Source of the DNA: Mycobacterium triplex
Lineage (GTDB): Bacteria > Actinomycetota > Actinomycetes > Mycobacteriales > Mycobacteriaceae
Reading direction: 5' to 3'
Length of the DNA: 64,000 bases
Assembly (NCBI RefSeq): GCF_000689255.1
Contig: NZ_HG964446.1
Location: forward strand, 1,292,484 to 1,356,483
The translations under genes were made by a program, and so were the position numbers. This document shows, piece after piece, positions 37,878 through 46,958 of the stretch; position 1 is the stretch's first letter, and every line of letters begins with the position of its first letter. Under the pieces are notes generated by a model, which was given only the letters and a program-made list of their open reading frames with translations, was not told the DNA's origin and ran no database searches.

Positions 37878-38070
37878 TGGCGTCCTCCATCCAGCGGAGC
37901 GGGGGGAATCGTCCAACGGTGGGCGACTTCAACCGAAGTTACAGCAGCGTCATTGCCGCAATGCTCCACCGCGCCAAGAGTTTTACAACCGTATACGCTA
38001 GGCGACACGATCGCAGCTCAATCGCAACATATTTGATACATAGCGCGGCGAAAGGCCGCCGGGGATTTCG

Positions 38071-38982
38071 GTGTTCGTCTCGTCCTGGACGGCGGGTGGC
38101 AAATGCCGAATACTTGACTTCGTGGTTGTGGCCGACGTTCCCGATGGCATCAGCAATTTCTGGAACCTTGTTGTCCCGCAGCGCATTACCGAGGTCGTCG
38201 ACGTTGGTGCCAATCCGATAGATACCGTGCCGCCGTACACGCCGATGCTTGCCGCGGGACTGTGCAGTGTGACGGGATTCGAGCCGCAGGCCGATGCGCT
38301 GCGCACGCTGCACGACCGTGAGGGTCAGCACGAACGCTATCTGCCGTACGCCGTAGGCGATGGAAATACCCACACGCTCAACGTCTGTCGCGGATCCGGG
38401 ATGACGAGCCTGCTGGAACTGGACCCGGCGGCGCTGGACGTGTTCGAGTACCTCAAGCTGCCGGGGCAGGTGGTCGAACGCGTACCCGTGCGAGCACACA
38501 AGCTCGATGACATTTCCGAGATTGAGCACATCGACTTTCTGAAGATCGACGTCCAAGGTGGCGAACTGGCGGTATTTAGAAGCGGGACAGCCAAACTCGC
38601 CGAGGCGGTCGCGATCCAAACCGAGATCCCGTTTGTGACGCTGTATAAGGATCAGCCGACGCTCGGCGATATCGACTCCGAGCTCCGCGGCCAGGGGTTC
38701 ATCCCGCACGGCTTCCCCGAAATCAAGCTCTGGCCGATTTCGCCGTGCGTGGATCCGCGCCAGCCCATCAACCAGCTGCTGGAGGCCGACATCGTCTACG
38801 TGCGTGACTTCATCCACGCCGAGCGGATGAGCCACGAGCAACTCAAGCACCTGGCGCTGATCGCGCACTATTGCTATCGGTCGTTCGATCTGGCGCTGCG
38901 CTGTGTGCTGCTGCTGGAGCACCGGAAAGCGGTGCCGGCCGGGACCCGGCAACGCTATCTGGATCTATTGGCGGCCGGTTGA
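38071..38982 (+). CDS. FkbM-family SAM-dependent methyltransferase
   Basis: Up to 303 residues from GTG 38071. The SAM loop VVDVGANPIDTVPPYTPML is of the DVGAN type found in FkbM O-methyltransferases, followed by TGFEPQADALRTL, YAVGDGN and FLKIDVQGGELAVFRSG, the FkbM motif. Such enzymes methylate sugars or polyketides; mycobacterial members act on glycolipids. No glycolipid genes adjoin it. DNA upstream (37878-38070) is comparatively AT-rich and may hold its promoter; the first 30 residues are uncertain. Confidence 0.85.
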   Translation: MFVSSWTAGGKCRILDFVVVADVPDGISNFWNLVVPQRITEVVDVGANPIDTVPPYTPMLAAGLCSVTGFEPQADALRTLHDREGQHERYLPYAVGDGNTHTLNVCRGSGMTSLLELDPAALDVFEYLKLPGQVVERVPVRAHKLDDISEIEHIDFLKIDVQGGELAVFRSGTAKLAEAVAIQTEIPFVTLYKDQPTLGDIDSELRGQGFIPHGFPEIKLWPISPCVDPRQPINQLLEADIVYVRDFIHAERMSHEQLKHLALIAHYCYRSFDLALRCVLLLEHRKAVPAGTRQRYLDLLAAG

Positions 38983-38988
38983 TTCCGC

Positions 38989-40974
38989 TCAGGCCGGATG
39001 CAGGCTGACGGCGATGCCGGAATAGCGGACCATGCCGGTCACCACGTCGATGTCGTCCTTGTTGGTCAGGCGATTGACGTTGGCCTGGTGGTGCCCGTGC
39101 GGGATCGACACCGCTCCGGGCCGCATCGCCTCGTCGACCTTCGCGATGCCGGTCAGCTCTCCGCTGGCGCTGCGCACCGTCACCCGCCCCCCGCTGACGA
39201 CGCCCGCGGCCGCGCCGTCCTCGGGGCTGATCAGGATCTCCGGTCCCTCGCCGAGAAAGTCCAACTGCCCGTTCAGTTTTCGGCGCTGACGGCGTGGCAC
39301 CATCACCAGTGGTGGGGGCGGTTGCAGAGCGGCGAGCTGCTCGACGAGAAGCGGCGGGGCCAGCCGCCAGCCACCCATCCGCCCGATGTGGTCGTCGACC
39401 CAGGCCGCCGGCAGCTCACGCGGCACCTCCGCCCAGCCGGTGGCCGCCACTTCGTCGTACTTGGCCCGGGCCCCGGCCAGCAGGACGGAGAGCACGTCGT
39501 CGTCGGTGCTGCTGTCCGGGTCTCCGAGACTGCCGAGGTCGTAGCCGAGCCGCTTGCCGAGTTCGGCGAAGACCCACCACATCGAGCGCCGCTCACCGAC
39601 CGGGTCGACGACCGCGGAACTGTATTGCACCGACACGTGCGAGCTCAGGATGTCGTGAATGGTGATGTCGGGGCGTTCCAGGGGATCCTTGGTCGGCAGT
39701 ACGTGGGTGGCCAGCTCGGTGGTCTCGTTGTTGATGATCTCGGTGGTGGCGAAGACCTCGAGGTTTTGCAGCGCGGGGATCAGCTTGCCGGTTTCGGGAA
39801 ACGAGGTGACCAGGCTGCCGCCGACGTTGATCAGCGCGCGGATGTGGCCGGCGGCGATCTCGTCGGGCAGCACCGCGCACGGCCATTCGTTGATGAACGC
39901 CTGCGCCTCCGGGCGGCTGCGCGGGCCGGGCCCGAAGCTTCCCTCGATCGGGGTGATCGGCAGGAACTCGCCGAAAGTTTCCATCTGGTAGGCGAATCCG
40001 GGATGGAACCAGGTGCCGCCGGGCCGGTTCATCGCGCCGGTCAGAATCATCAGCACCCACGCCAGCCACTGGGTGACGTTGCCCCGCTCGGCCGTCATCG
40101 TGACGCCGGTGCCGGTTTCGACCGCGACGCACTTGGCAACCCGCACCGCCGCGCATAGCCGGGTCAGCTCCGTCGCCGGGACGTCGGCGAGCGCCGCGGT
40201 GTACTCGAGGGTGAACGGCTCAACCGCGGCGGTCAGCTCGTCGACACCCTGAACCGGCACATCGGTTTTCCGGCCGTCGTGCAGGATTTCGCGCACCAGG
40301 TAGCCCAGCACAGCGTGATCGGTACTGGGCCGCGCCGCCAGATGGCCGGTGGCCAGCCGCGCGGTTTCGGTGCGGCGCGGATCGATCACCCACACCTGCC
40401 CGCGCTTGGCGATGTCGCGCACCGTGCCGGTCGGGTTGGGCATCGAGATCGCATGGCCATGGGAGACCACCGGATTGACGCCGACGAGCAGCAGAAAATC
40501 GCAACCGTCCAAATCGGTGCGGCCGGACAGCCCCATGAATCCGCCGACCAGATCGGAGACCAGAGGCTTGGCGGTGCCGTCGATGGTCAGCGGGCTGAAC
40601 TTCGCCGGTGTGCCGATCGCGGCGTGTAAGGCCTCGGCCATCCGGAAGCCGGCGCTTTCCATGGTGCTGAAGTAGAAGCCGACCGATTCCGGGCCGTGCC
40701 GGTCGATGATGTCCTTCAGCCGGGTGCCCAGATCGTCGAGACAGATGTCCCAGGTGGTGTCTTGCAGCCGGCCGTCGATCCGGATCAGCGGCCGTTCCAG
40801 CCGGTCCGGATGATGGTGCAACTGCGGCAGTGCCCGGCCCTTCGGGCAGCAGTAACCGTGGGAAAACGGGTGGTCCTGGTCGCCGCGAACGCGGAGCACT
40901 TCGTCACCCTCGACGTCGACCAGAATGCCGCATACCGACGTGCAGATGCGGCAAAAACTGCGCACGGTTTTCAT
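38989..40974 (-). CDS. Molybdopterin-dependent oxidoreductase (formate dehydrogenase/nitrate reductase-type catalytic subunit)
   Basis: 661 residues from ATG 40974 (MKTVRSFCRICTSVCG). An N-terminal 4Fe-4S site is formed by C8, C11, C15 and C43 (GYCCPKG). The molybdopterin domains follow: LLLVGVNPVVSHGH, VIDPRRTETARLATGHLAARPSTD and a C-terminal dinucleotide-binding domain (ISPEDGAAAGVVSGGRVTVRS, HGHHQANVN). I cannot point to an obvious Cys/Sec/Ser metal ligand. No FeS or membrane-anchor subunit lies beside it. Longer upstream frame through the tandem repeats is not coding. Confidence 0.88.
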   Translation of the reverse strand: MKTVRSFCRICTSVCGILVDVEGDEVLRVRGDQDHPFSHGYCCPKGRALPQLHHHPDRLERPLIRIDGRLQDTTWDICLDDLGTRLKDIIDRHGPESVGFYFSTMESAGFRMAEALHAAIGTPAKFSPLTIDGTAKPLVSDLVGGFMGLSGRTDLDGCDFLLLVGVNPVVSHGHAISMPNPTGTVRDIAKRGQVWVIDPRRTETARLATGHLAARPSTDHAVLGYLVREILHDGRKTDVPVQGVDELTAAVEPFTLEYTAALADVPATELTRLCAAVRVAKCVAVETGTGVTMTAERGNVTQWLAWVLMILTGAMNRPGGTWFHPGFAYQMETFGEFLPITPIEGSFGPGPRSRPEAQAFINEWPCAVLPDEIAAGHIRALINVGGSLVTSFPETGKLIPALQNLEVFATTEIINNETTELATHVLPTKDPLERPDITIHDILSSHVSVQYSSAVVDPVGERRSMWWVFAELGKRLGYDLGSLGDPDSSTDDDVLSVLLAGARAKYDEVAATGWAEVPRELPAAWVDDHIGRMGGWRLAPPLLVEQLAALQPPPPLVMVPRRQRRKLNGQLDFLGEGPEILISPEDGAAAGVVSGGRVTVRSASGELTGIAKVDEAMRPGAVSIPHGHHQANVNRLTNKDDIDVVTGMVRYSGIAVSLHPA

Positions 40975-41009
40975 ATGTCGATAACGTACTCTCGCGCTCG
41001 GAGAAGCAC

Positions 41010-41025
41010 TATCACCTTTTTGATA
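41010..41025. promoter_or_regulatory. Short inverted repeat upstream of the molybdopterin enzyme
   Basis: TATCA (41010-41014), a CCTTTT spacer and TGATA (41021-41025), 36 bp upstream of the ATG at 40974. A TATCA/TGATA dyad is a weak operator candidate; it lacks the exact spacing of a canonical FNR/CRP site. Confidence 0.3.
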
Positions 41026-41120
41026 ATGGCGTTTCCCTGGTACCTGCGGGCAGGCGCCGGTTGGTGTGCGTTCATGGCTTTGACTGTGCGTCAGCGCTGA
41101 CCTCGGTCGGCGTGTCGCCG

Positions 41121-41200
41121 CCCTGGGCGCACACGCAACGCCAGGGGCGCACACGCGACGCCAGGGGCGCACACGCGACGCCAGGGGCGCACACGCAACG
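41121..41200. repeat. Four tandem 20-bp repeats
   Basis: Four head-to-tail units of 20 bp with the consensus CCAGGGGCGCACACGCRACG (41121-41140, 41141-41160, 41161-41180, 41181-41200). The two middle units are identical; the first unit begins CCCTGGGC and the first and last have A in place of G near the end. They lie between the lipoprotein stop and the molybdopterin gene. VNTR-like. Confidence 0.9.
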
Positions 41201-41230
41201 GCGCCCGAACGCACACTTCCGGCCGGAGAG

Positions 41231-42556
41231 CTAGAACCAGGGGCCCGGATAGTGGCCGTCCTGGTCTTGCACCATGACGATTTCCTTGCACTCGCCGCCG
41301 GCGGTGGTCTCACCGCGACAGACCAGCGTCCAACCCGATAGCCGTTCGAAGGGCCGGATGGACCAATTCGTCGCGACCGGATCGGGGGCCGGCAGCGCGA
41401 GCACCGAGTATGTTCCGCCGATGTTCGTGATGTAGAGGTGGTCGCCGAAGAATGCCATTTTGGCGATCGGCATATTCTTGGCGTCGTCACGATTCTTCAG
41501 CAGGTCCCAGTGCTGGGTGCGCAGGTTCCACACTCCGAAGCCGAACTGCGAGTCGGCCGAGTCCCGGCCGTCGACGAAGAGCTTTCCGTCCGACAACGTC
41601 GCGGCCAACCCGCCGCCGGAGATCCGGTCGGAGTCGCCGACCTTGATGACGGACTTGGAATTCAGGTCGAAGAACATGGTCGACACGACGGCGGGGGAGT
41701 CGCGCCGGGTGATCTTCACCAATTTGTCTGGCCCGTCGGACAATTCGGCGTCGACGGTCACTACCTCGTTGTCCTGGTAGATCGCCTCGCCCGACGGGCG
41801 GCGCAGCTCCGCGCCAGAGGTCTTGCCGGGCTGCGTGTTTCGCTGAAACGACAGGACATCCGGCCAGACTCGACCGGGTTGCGGGTCGTTCCACGCCATC
41901 GACAGGTCAGCGCCGGAGAGAATGACGGTTTGCGGCGGTGCCGCGCTCGCATGGCCGTCGGTGAAGGCGTTGAGCCACGCGGCGCCCGATGTCGTTGCAC
42001 CAAGCCGCCATCGCGTCGGCTCGGTCAATCTCAGGTCGGGAGTCGGCGGCTGCAGTTCCTTCGTCGCCGTCGACTTGCCCGTCTTGAAGTCGAACGCGTA
42101 GGCGGTGGTCTTGGTGGGCGCTTGCCCGGGTTTGACGGTCGTGACGACGTAGACGACTTTCATGTCGTCGGGCGTGCCCGACAGCGCGCACATGGCTCCG
42201 GTGACGTTCTCCCCGGCGGGAATCGTCGGCGGTGACGGCGCTACGTACTGTCCTGATTTCGGATCGAATATTTTGGGGCGAATGTCGTCCAGCGCGGTCT
42301 TGCTGACGGCGAATTCCTCGGGACAACCGAAATAGGCCGTCCCGCCGTAGCTTTTCCAGTCCTTCTCCAGCGGGCCGGTGATCGGCGGCGGTGGCGGAGC
42401 CGAACTGGTGGTGGTCGTGGACGTTGAAGTCGTGGTCGTCGGGGTTGCGGCGGGCGGCGCTGCCGTTTCCGAGCAGGAGGCAACGAGCAGGCAGATCGCC
42501 GGCCCGAGCAGGGCAAGCCGGTGTCCGGGCACGTTTAAGCCCGTGAACCCGCGCAT
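41231..42556 (-). CDS. Putative lipoprotein, beta-propeller-like
   Basis: 441 residues from ATG 42556. A signal peptide ends in a lipobox LVASC with Cys28, then a Thr/Ser/Pro-rich linker (TPTTTTSTSTTTTSS) and a domain rich in short strands with Trp and Asp-Gly turns (GLAATLSDGKLFVDGRDS, FGVWNLRTQHWDLL), suggesting a propeller. No known family is recognised. Likely anchored outside the membrane. About 77 bp separate it from the P450 upstream end, on the same strand. Confidence 0.8.
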   Translation of the reverse strand: MRGFTGLNVPGHRLALLGPAICLLVASCSETAAPPAATPTTTTSTSTTTTSSAPPPPPITGPLEKDWKSYGGTAYFGCPEEFAVSKTALDDIRPKIFDPKSGQYVAPSPPTIPAGENVTGAMCALSGTPDDMKVVYVVTTVKPGQAPTKTTAYAFDFKTGKSTATKELQPPTPDLRLTEPTRWRLGATTSGAAWLNAFTDGHASAAPPQTVILSGADLSMAWNDPQPGRVWPDVLSFQRNTQPGKTSGAELRRPSGEAIYQDNEVVTVDAELSDGPDKLVKITRRDSPAVVSTMFFDLNSKSVIKVGDSDRISGGGLAATLSDGKLFVDGRDSADSQFGFGVWNLRTQHWDLLKNRDDAKNMPIAKMAFFGDHLYITNIGGTYSVLALPAPDPVATNWSIRPFERLSGWTLVCRGETTAGGECKEIVMVQDQDGHYPGPWF

Positions 42557-42632
42557 CAACAAACCCCCGTTAACTTCGTGTAACCCACCGAGCGTAGGGC
42601 GGGCTCGCTGGGACCGCGACTCGTGGGGCCCG

Positions 42633-43868
42633 CTAGCGCCGTACGCCGAACTCGATGGGCACGCTCGTCGGCCCGCTCAGGCTCACCATCGGCTTCCACG
42701 GCACCGGGCCGACGATGCGCGGGTCGACCATCCGTTGGGACAGCACCGTCAGCGCTTCGGCCAGCTCGCGGCGGGCCAGGTTGGCGCCCAGGCAGTAGTG
42801 CACGCCGCCGCCGAAGGTGAGGATCGGCGGTGCTCCCTCGCGGGTGATGTCGACGCGGTGCGGTTCGTCGTACACGTCGGGATCACGGTTGGCCGCAGCG
42901 GTATTCACCAACACCATGGTGCCGGCGGGGAAGAGGTAGCCGTCGAGTTCGGCGTCCTCGACCACCAGCCGCAGCGTTCCGCACGCGATCGGCGAGTGGC
43001 GCATGGTTTCCTCGACCGCGCGCATGGCCAGTTCGGGATTCTGCTGCAGCAGTTGCCACTGCTCGGGGTGCTCGCAGAGGACCTGCACCGAGGCACCCAC
43101 CTGGTTGCGGGTGGTATCGGTGCCCGCCAACAACAAACCTCCCGCGAGCATGCGCAGTTCGGCGGCGTTGAGCCGGTCCCCGTCATCCTCGGCGCGGATG
43201 AGGTCGGACAGCAGGTCGTCGGTCAGCGAGTGCCGGCGCCGGGCGACCATGTCATCGACATAGTCGTCGAGTTCGGCCCACGCGCGCATCACGGCGGGTT
43301 CGAGTTCGCGGATGTCGACGTTGAAGCTGAACGCCTTGAATATTTCGTCGGCCCACAGCGAAAACCGTTGCCAATCCTCGCGCGGTGCACCGAGCAGCGC
43401 GCAGATGATCGGGACCGGGTAGGGGCGGGCGATGTCGGTGACCACGTCGCAGCGCCCCGCGCCGGCAACCTGGTCGACGAGTTCGTTCATCAGGCCGGCC
43501 ATCGTGTCATGCAGACGCAGCGTCGCTTTGGGGGTGAACGCCTTCGACGTCAGGCTGCGCAGCCGGTGGTGCGGATCGCCTTCCAAGCACAGCAAGCTGT
43601 TGACCACCTTGTCCCACAACGGACCCGAGGTGATGCCCTGCACGAGCAGGTTGATGCCGGGCGGGATCTGGAACCGGGTGTCGCGAAGGACGGTGCGCAC
43701 CAGGCGGTAGGACAGCACCTCGGGCCCGAACGGGCCGATCGCGATGGGGCTCTGCTGTTGGACGGCTTCGATGCGCGGGTAGACCTCCGCGGGAGTCTCC
43801 GCGGCGTCGTAGCTCAGCGCGGGCAGGTCAGCGTCGAAAACACTTGCGGGAGCGGTACCGACGGCCAT
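42633..43868 (-). CDS. Cytochrome P450
   Basis: 411 residues from ATG 43868 with AAGGAG 7 bp before it. I-helix LLLAGTDTTRNQVG, K-helix EETMRHS (ExxR), and the haem-ligand loop FGGGVHYCLGANLARRE with Cys near residue 355. A soluble bacterial class I enzyme; the CYP family and substrate are not identifiable by eye. Its upstream region is shared with the divergent cyclase gene and contains one copy of the 17-nt motif also found near 55564 and 55669. Confidence 0.94.
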   Translation of the reverse strand: MAVGTAPASVFDADLPALSYDAAETPAEVYPRIEAVQQQSPIAIGPFGPEVLSYRLVRTVLRDTRFQIPPGINLLVQGITSGPLWDKVVNSLLCLEGDPHHRLRSLTSKAFTPKATLRLHDTMAGLMNELVDQVAGAGRCDVVTDIARPYPVPIICALLGAPREDWQRFSLWADEIFKAFSFNVDIRELEPAVMRAWAELDDYVDDMVARRRHSLTDDLLSDLIRAEDDGDRLNAAELRMLAGGLLLAGTDTTRNQVGASVQVLCEHPEQWQLLQQNPELAMRAVEETMRHSPIACGTLRLVVEDAELDGYLFPAGTMVLVNTAAANRDPDVYDEPHRVDITREGAPPILTFGGGVHYCLGANLARRELAEALTVLSQRMVDPRIVGPVPWKPMVSLSGPTSVPIEFGVRR

Positions 43869-43902
43869 GGCGGTCTCCTTAGCCCGGAATCCGCGGAGCG
43901 CG

Positions 43903-43919
43903 CAGCCCGCGGACAACTT
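43903..43919. repeat. 17-nt dispersed motif, copy 1
   Basis: CAGCCCGCGGACAACTT, between the divergent P450 and cyclase genes. It matches 55669-55685 at 16 of 17 positions and 55564-55580 at 15 of 17. It could be a promoter element or regulator site. Confidence 0.5.
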
Positions 43920-44011
43920 CCGAATAATGTATGGCCACGTCCTACGAGTGTCAACGGCATTTGGGGCGAATGCCTCATGCGCCGATGCGGCGCCGGGTCG
44001 ACCATTGCGGC

Positions 44012-44800
44012 ATGGTTGTCAGCAATTTCGAGCCCAGCACCGCTGCGGTGGCGCCAAACCAGCCGTGGGACAAGCTGTTAGCGGAAGGTCATGCGCCGCT
44101 GGTACGGGCGCGGCGGGTGTTTCGCTACTTGCCGTCGGCGCCGCGGTGCAAGGTGTGCAACAACCCGTTCGGCGGACCGGGCGGACGCGTTTTCGCCGCG
44201 GCCGGGTTCAGCCCGTCGCGCAAGAACCCGAACCTGTGCAGCCGCTGTTGCGACGCGCTTCCGCCGGGCGGCGCCGAGGTGGACGTCGCGGTGTTGTTCG
44301 CCGACATTCGCGGTTCGACGGCCCTGGGTCAGCGCGGCATTGCCGCGGACTTCGCCGCGCTGCTCAACCGGTTCTACGCCGCGGCGACGCAAACGCTGCT
44401 GCGCCACGACGCGGTGATCGACAAACTGATCGGCGACGAGGTGATGGCGTTCTTCGTGCGGGGTATCAGCGGACCGCACTACCGGCGCCGCGCGGTGCTG
44501 GCGGGGATGGAGCTGCTGCGCGCGGTCGGGTATGGCGGCGACGGGACGCCTTGGCTCCAGCTGGGTGTGGCGGTCAACGCGGGCGTCGCCTACGTCGGCA
44601 ACGTCGGCGCGGCGGTGGTCGATTTCACGGCCCTCGGTGATCCGGTCAACCTCTCGGCCCGGATGCAACAACATGCCGCCGGTGGGGAATTGCTCGTCGC
44701 GTCCGGTGTGGCCGACGAGATGATGGGAACCGCGCCGCGCCGGCGGCTGAATCTGCGCGGCTACGACCGGCCGATCGAGGCGTATGCCCTCAACGGGTGA
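44012..44800 (+). CDS. Class III adenylate cyclase with N-terminal zinc-finger-like segment
   Basis: 262 residues from ATG 44012. Residues 46-80 hold CKVCNN and CSRCC, a Cys-rich segment able to bind zinc. The cyclase homology domain follows: metal Asp98 (LFADIRGST) and Asp142 (LIGDEVMAFF), the adenine-selective Lys138 and Asp204 (VVDFTALGD), and transition-state Asn213 and Arg217 (VNLSARM). All key residues are present, so it should make cAMP as a homodimer. No membrane helix. Its end overlaps the convergent CYP125-like gene by 11 bp. Confidence 0.92.
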   Translation: MVVSNFEPSTAAVAPNQPWDKLLAEGHAPLVRARRVFRYLPSAPRCKVCNNPFGGPGGRVFAAAGFSPSRKNPNLCSRCCDALPPGGAEVDVAVLFADIRGSTALGQRGIAADFAALLNRFYAAATQTLLRHDAVIDKLIGDEVMAFFVRGISGPHYRRRAVLAGMELLRAVGYGGDGTPWLQLGVAVNAGVAYVGNVGAAVVDFTALGDPVNLSARMQQHAAGGELLVASGVADEMMGTAPRRRLNLRGYDRPIEAYALNG

Positions 44801-46112
44801 CGGCGGCGGGGCGGTCGCCCGAGTAGTCGACCTGCCAGTGTTTGATGCCGTTGATGAACGGCGAGCGCAGCCGCTGGGGATCTCCCGCGGACGCCAGATC
44901 GGGCAGGTGGTCGGCGATCGCGTTGAACATGATGTCGATCGTCATGCGCGCCAGGTTGGCGCCGATGCAGTAGTGCGCCCCGGTGCCACCGAATCCGAGG
45001 TGCGGATTGGGGCTGCGTAAGACGTTGAAGGCGTAGGGGTCGTCGAAGACCTCTTCGTCGAAATTGGCGGAGCGGTAGAACATCACCACCCGCTGACCCT
45101 TCTTGATCGCGACACCGCCGAGTTCGGTGTCGGCCAGCGCCGTGCGCTGAAACGCCGTGATCGGTGTGGCCCACCGGATGATTTCGTCGGCCGCGGTCTT
45201 GGGTCGCTGCGCTTTGAACAGCTCCCACTGTTCGGGGTGATCGGTGAAGGCCATCATGCCTTGGGTGATCGAGTTGCGGGTCGTCTCGTTGCCCGCGATG
45301 CCCAGCGTGACGACGAACATGCCGAACTCCGCATCGGACAGCCCGTCACCGTCGGCGCCGGCCCGCACCAGGGTCGTGACGATGTCATCACCCGGATTCT
45401 CGGTCTTGCGGGCCGCCAATTGCATTGCGTACCACATCAATTCGCTTGCCGAGGTGAGCGCGTCGTGATCGGCGAACTCCGGGTCGTCGCCTCCGATCAT
45501 CTTGTTGGACCAGTCGAACAGCTTGCCGCGGTCCTCGGCCGGCACCCCGAGCAGGCCGGCGATGGCCTGCAGCGGCAACTCGCAGGCCACCTGCAGCACG
45601 AAGTCGCCCGAGCCTTCGGCCGCCGCCAGCTGCGCGATCCGCCGGGCGCGCTCGTTGAGGTCGGCGCGCAGGCGCTCGACGGCCCGCGGGGTGAAGCCGC
45701 GCGCCACGATCTTGCGCAGTCGACTGTGTTCGGGGTCGTCCATCATGATCATCGACGCCCGGCCGGCCTCGATCTGGCCCTGCGCCTGGTCTTGCCGGTA
45801 GCGCGGCACGATCGATTTCGCCGCCGACGAGAACACGTCGCTGCGCAGCGAGACCTCGCGGATGTCGCGGTGCTTGGTCACCATCCAGTAGCCGCCGTCG
45901 CAGAACCCGCCCTGATCGAGCGGCTGCTCGTTCCACCAGATCGGCGCCGCCCGGCGCAGTTCCGCCAACTCCTGCACCGGCAATCGGTGGGCGTAGATGT
46001 CGGGATCGGTGAAGTCGAACCCCGGCGGCAGGTTGACGGTGGCGATGGATGCGCTCCTCGGGATCGCGGGCCGTGAGGAGATGCTAGCGCTCAGACGCCG
46101 CTGGGCATACAC
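44790..46112 (-). CDS. Cytochrome P450, CYP125-like
   Basis: About 440 residues. NLPPGFDFTDPDIYAHRLPV near the start, APIWWNEQP, LRKIVARGFTPRAV, IAGNETTRNSITQGMMAFT, KKGQRVVMFYRSANFDEEVF and FGGTGAHYCIGANLAR agree closely with what I remember of CYP125, the cholesterol/cholest-4-en-3-one C26-hydroxylase. The start is uncertain: GTG 46112 is the first reasonable choice and has no good ribosome binding site. It follows an SDR by 17 bp; no other cholesterol-ring genes are visible, so it may be a paralogue acting on another sterol or lipid. Confidence 0.92.
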   Translation of the reverse strand: MYAQRRLSASISSRPAIPRSASIATVNLPPGFDFTDPDIYAHRLPVQELAELRRAAPIWWNEQPLDQGGFCDGGYWMVTKHRDIREVSLRSDVFSSAAKSIVPRYRQDQAQGQIEAGRASMIMMDDPEHSRLRKIVARGFTPRAVERLRADLNERARRIAQLAAAEGSGDFVLQVACELPLQAIAGLLGVPAEDRGKLFDWSNKMIGGDDPEFADHDALTSASELMWYAMQLAARKTENPGDDIVTTLVRAGADGDGLSDAEFGMFVVTLGIAGNETTRNSITQGMMAFTDHPEQWELFKAQRPKTAADEIIRWATPITAFQRTALADTELGGVAIKKGQRVVMFYRSANFDEEVFDDPYAFNVLRSPNPHLGFGGTGAHYCIGANLARMTIDIMFNAIADHLPDLASAGDPQRLRSPFINGIKHWQVDYSGDRPAAVTR

Positions 46113-46129
46113 ATCAGACGAAATGTCGG

Positions 46130-46894
46130 CTATTTGCCGTGCGGGTCGCTGGCGTTGAGCGCCGCGATCACCTTGTCCTGGTCGCCGCGGGCCTCGCCAT
46201 AACGCAGGAACTTCACCCGCTCCACTTGGATCTCGTCGGCGTCGGGTTGGTTTTCCAGCAGCCCCATGACCTCGTCGAGAAAGTCGTCCAGTGGCATCGC
46301 GGCGGCGTTTTCGCTTTGTCCGGGCATCAATTCGGTTTGCACGGACGGCGGCACCAGTTCTTTGACCGCCACCGTGGAGTCGGCCAATTGCAGCCGCAGC
46401 GACTCGCTGAGCATGTGAATGGCAGCCTTCGAGGCGTTGTAGCTGGGGGTGACCCGCAGCGGCGCGAAGGCCAGGCCCGACGAGACCGTGACGATGGTTG
46501 CTGCCGGCTGCTTCTGCAGGTGCTCGACGAACGCGGCGATGAGACGAATGGGGCCAAGCACGTTCGTGGTGATCGTCGCCTCGGCGGTCTCGAGGAAGGT
46601 GTCGGGGTGATGCCAATCCTCGATCTTCATGATGCCCGCCATCGTGACGATGACGTTGAGGTCGGGGTGACGTGCCAGCACTTCGTCGGCGGCGTTGCGC
46701 ACGCTCGCGGCGTCGGCGGTGTCGATCCGCACCGTGTCGAGACCGGCATGCTCGGCCGCGATCTGCTCGAGCAACTCGGCCCTGCGGCCCCCGATGATGA
46801 CGGTGTTGCCCTTGGCCTGCAGCCGCAAGGCCAGGGCCAAACCGATCCCACTGGTCGAGCCCGGAATGAAGATGGTGTTGCCGGAGATGTTCAT
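46130..46894 (-). CDS. Short-chain dehydrogenase (DltE-like)
   Basis: 254 residues from ATG 46894 with AGGAAAGG upstream. IFIPGSTSGIGLALA nucleotide loop, MAGIM, VSSGLAFAP serine and SYNASKAAIHM (Tyr/Lys). The open frame extends upstream into the end of the FUSC gene but is not needed. Overall like DltE/YciK-type SDRs. It lies between a FUSC transporter-like gene and a CYP125-like gene in one direction, so they may form one catabolic or detoxifying unit. Confidence 0.9.
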   Translation of the reverse strand: MNISGNTIFIPGSTSGIGLALALRLQAKGNTVIIGGRRAELLEQIAAEHAGLDTVRIDTADAASVRNAADEVLARHPDLNVIVTMAGIMKIEDWHHPDTFLETAEATITTNVLGPIRLIAAFVEHLQKQPAATIVTVSSGLAFAPLRVTPSYNASKAAIHMLSESLRLQLADSTVAVKELVPPSVQTELMPGQSENAAAMPLDDFLDEVMGLLENQPDADEIQVERVKFLRYGEARGDQDKVIAALNASDPHGK

Positions 46895-46958
46895 GCGCGT
46901 GCCTTTCCTGGTGTAGCTGGAGCTTGCCAACTCGGCGGGTAGCGCGCGACCCCTCGAG

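Noticed and set aside
37688..38008. 106-codon minus-strand frame overlapping the zinc-ribbon gene
   Set aside because: A different frame in the same stretch has the strong ribosome binding site and paired cysteines; this one has neither.
41121..41200. CRISPR array
   Set aside because: Units are contiguous 20-mers without spacers and there are no cas genes.
40975..41490. N-terminal extension of the molybdopterin enzyme across the tandem repeats
   Set aside because: The 4Fe-4S motif must be close to the N-terminus, ATG 40974 gives that, and the extension reads through repeats and the lipoprotein gene.
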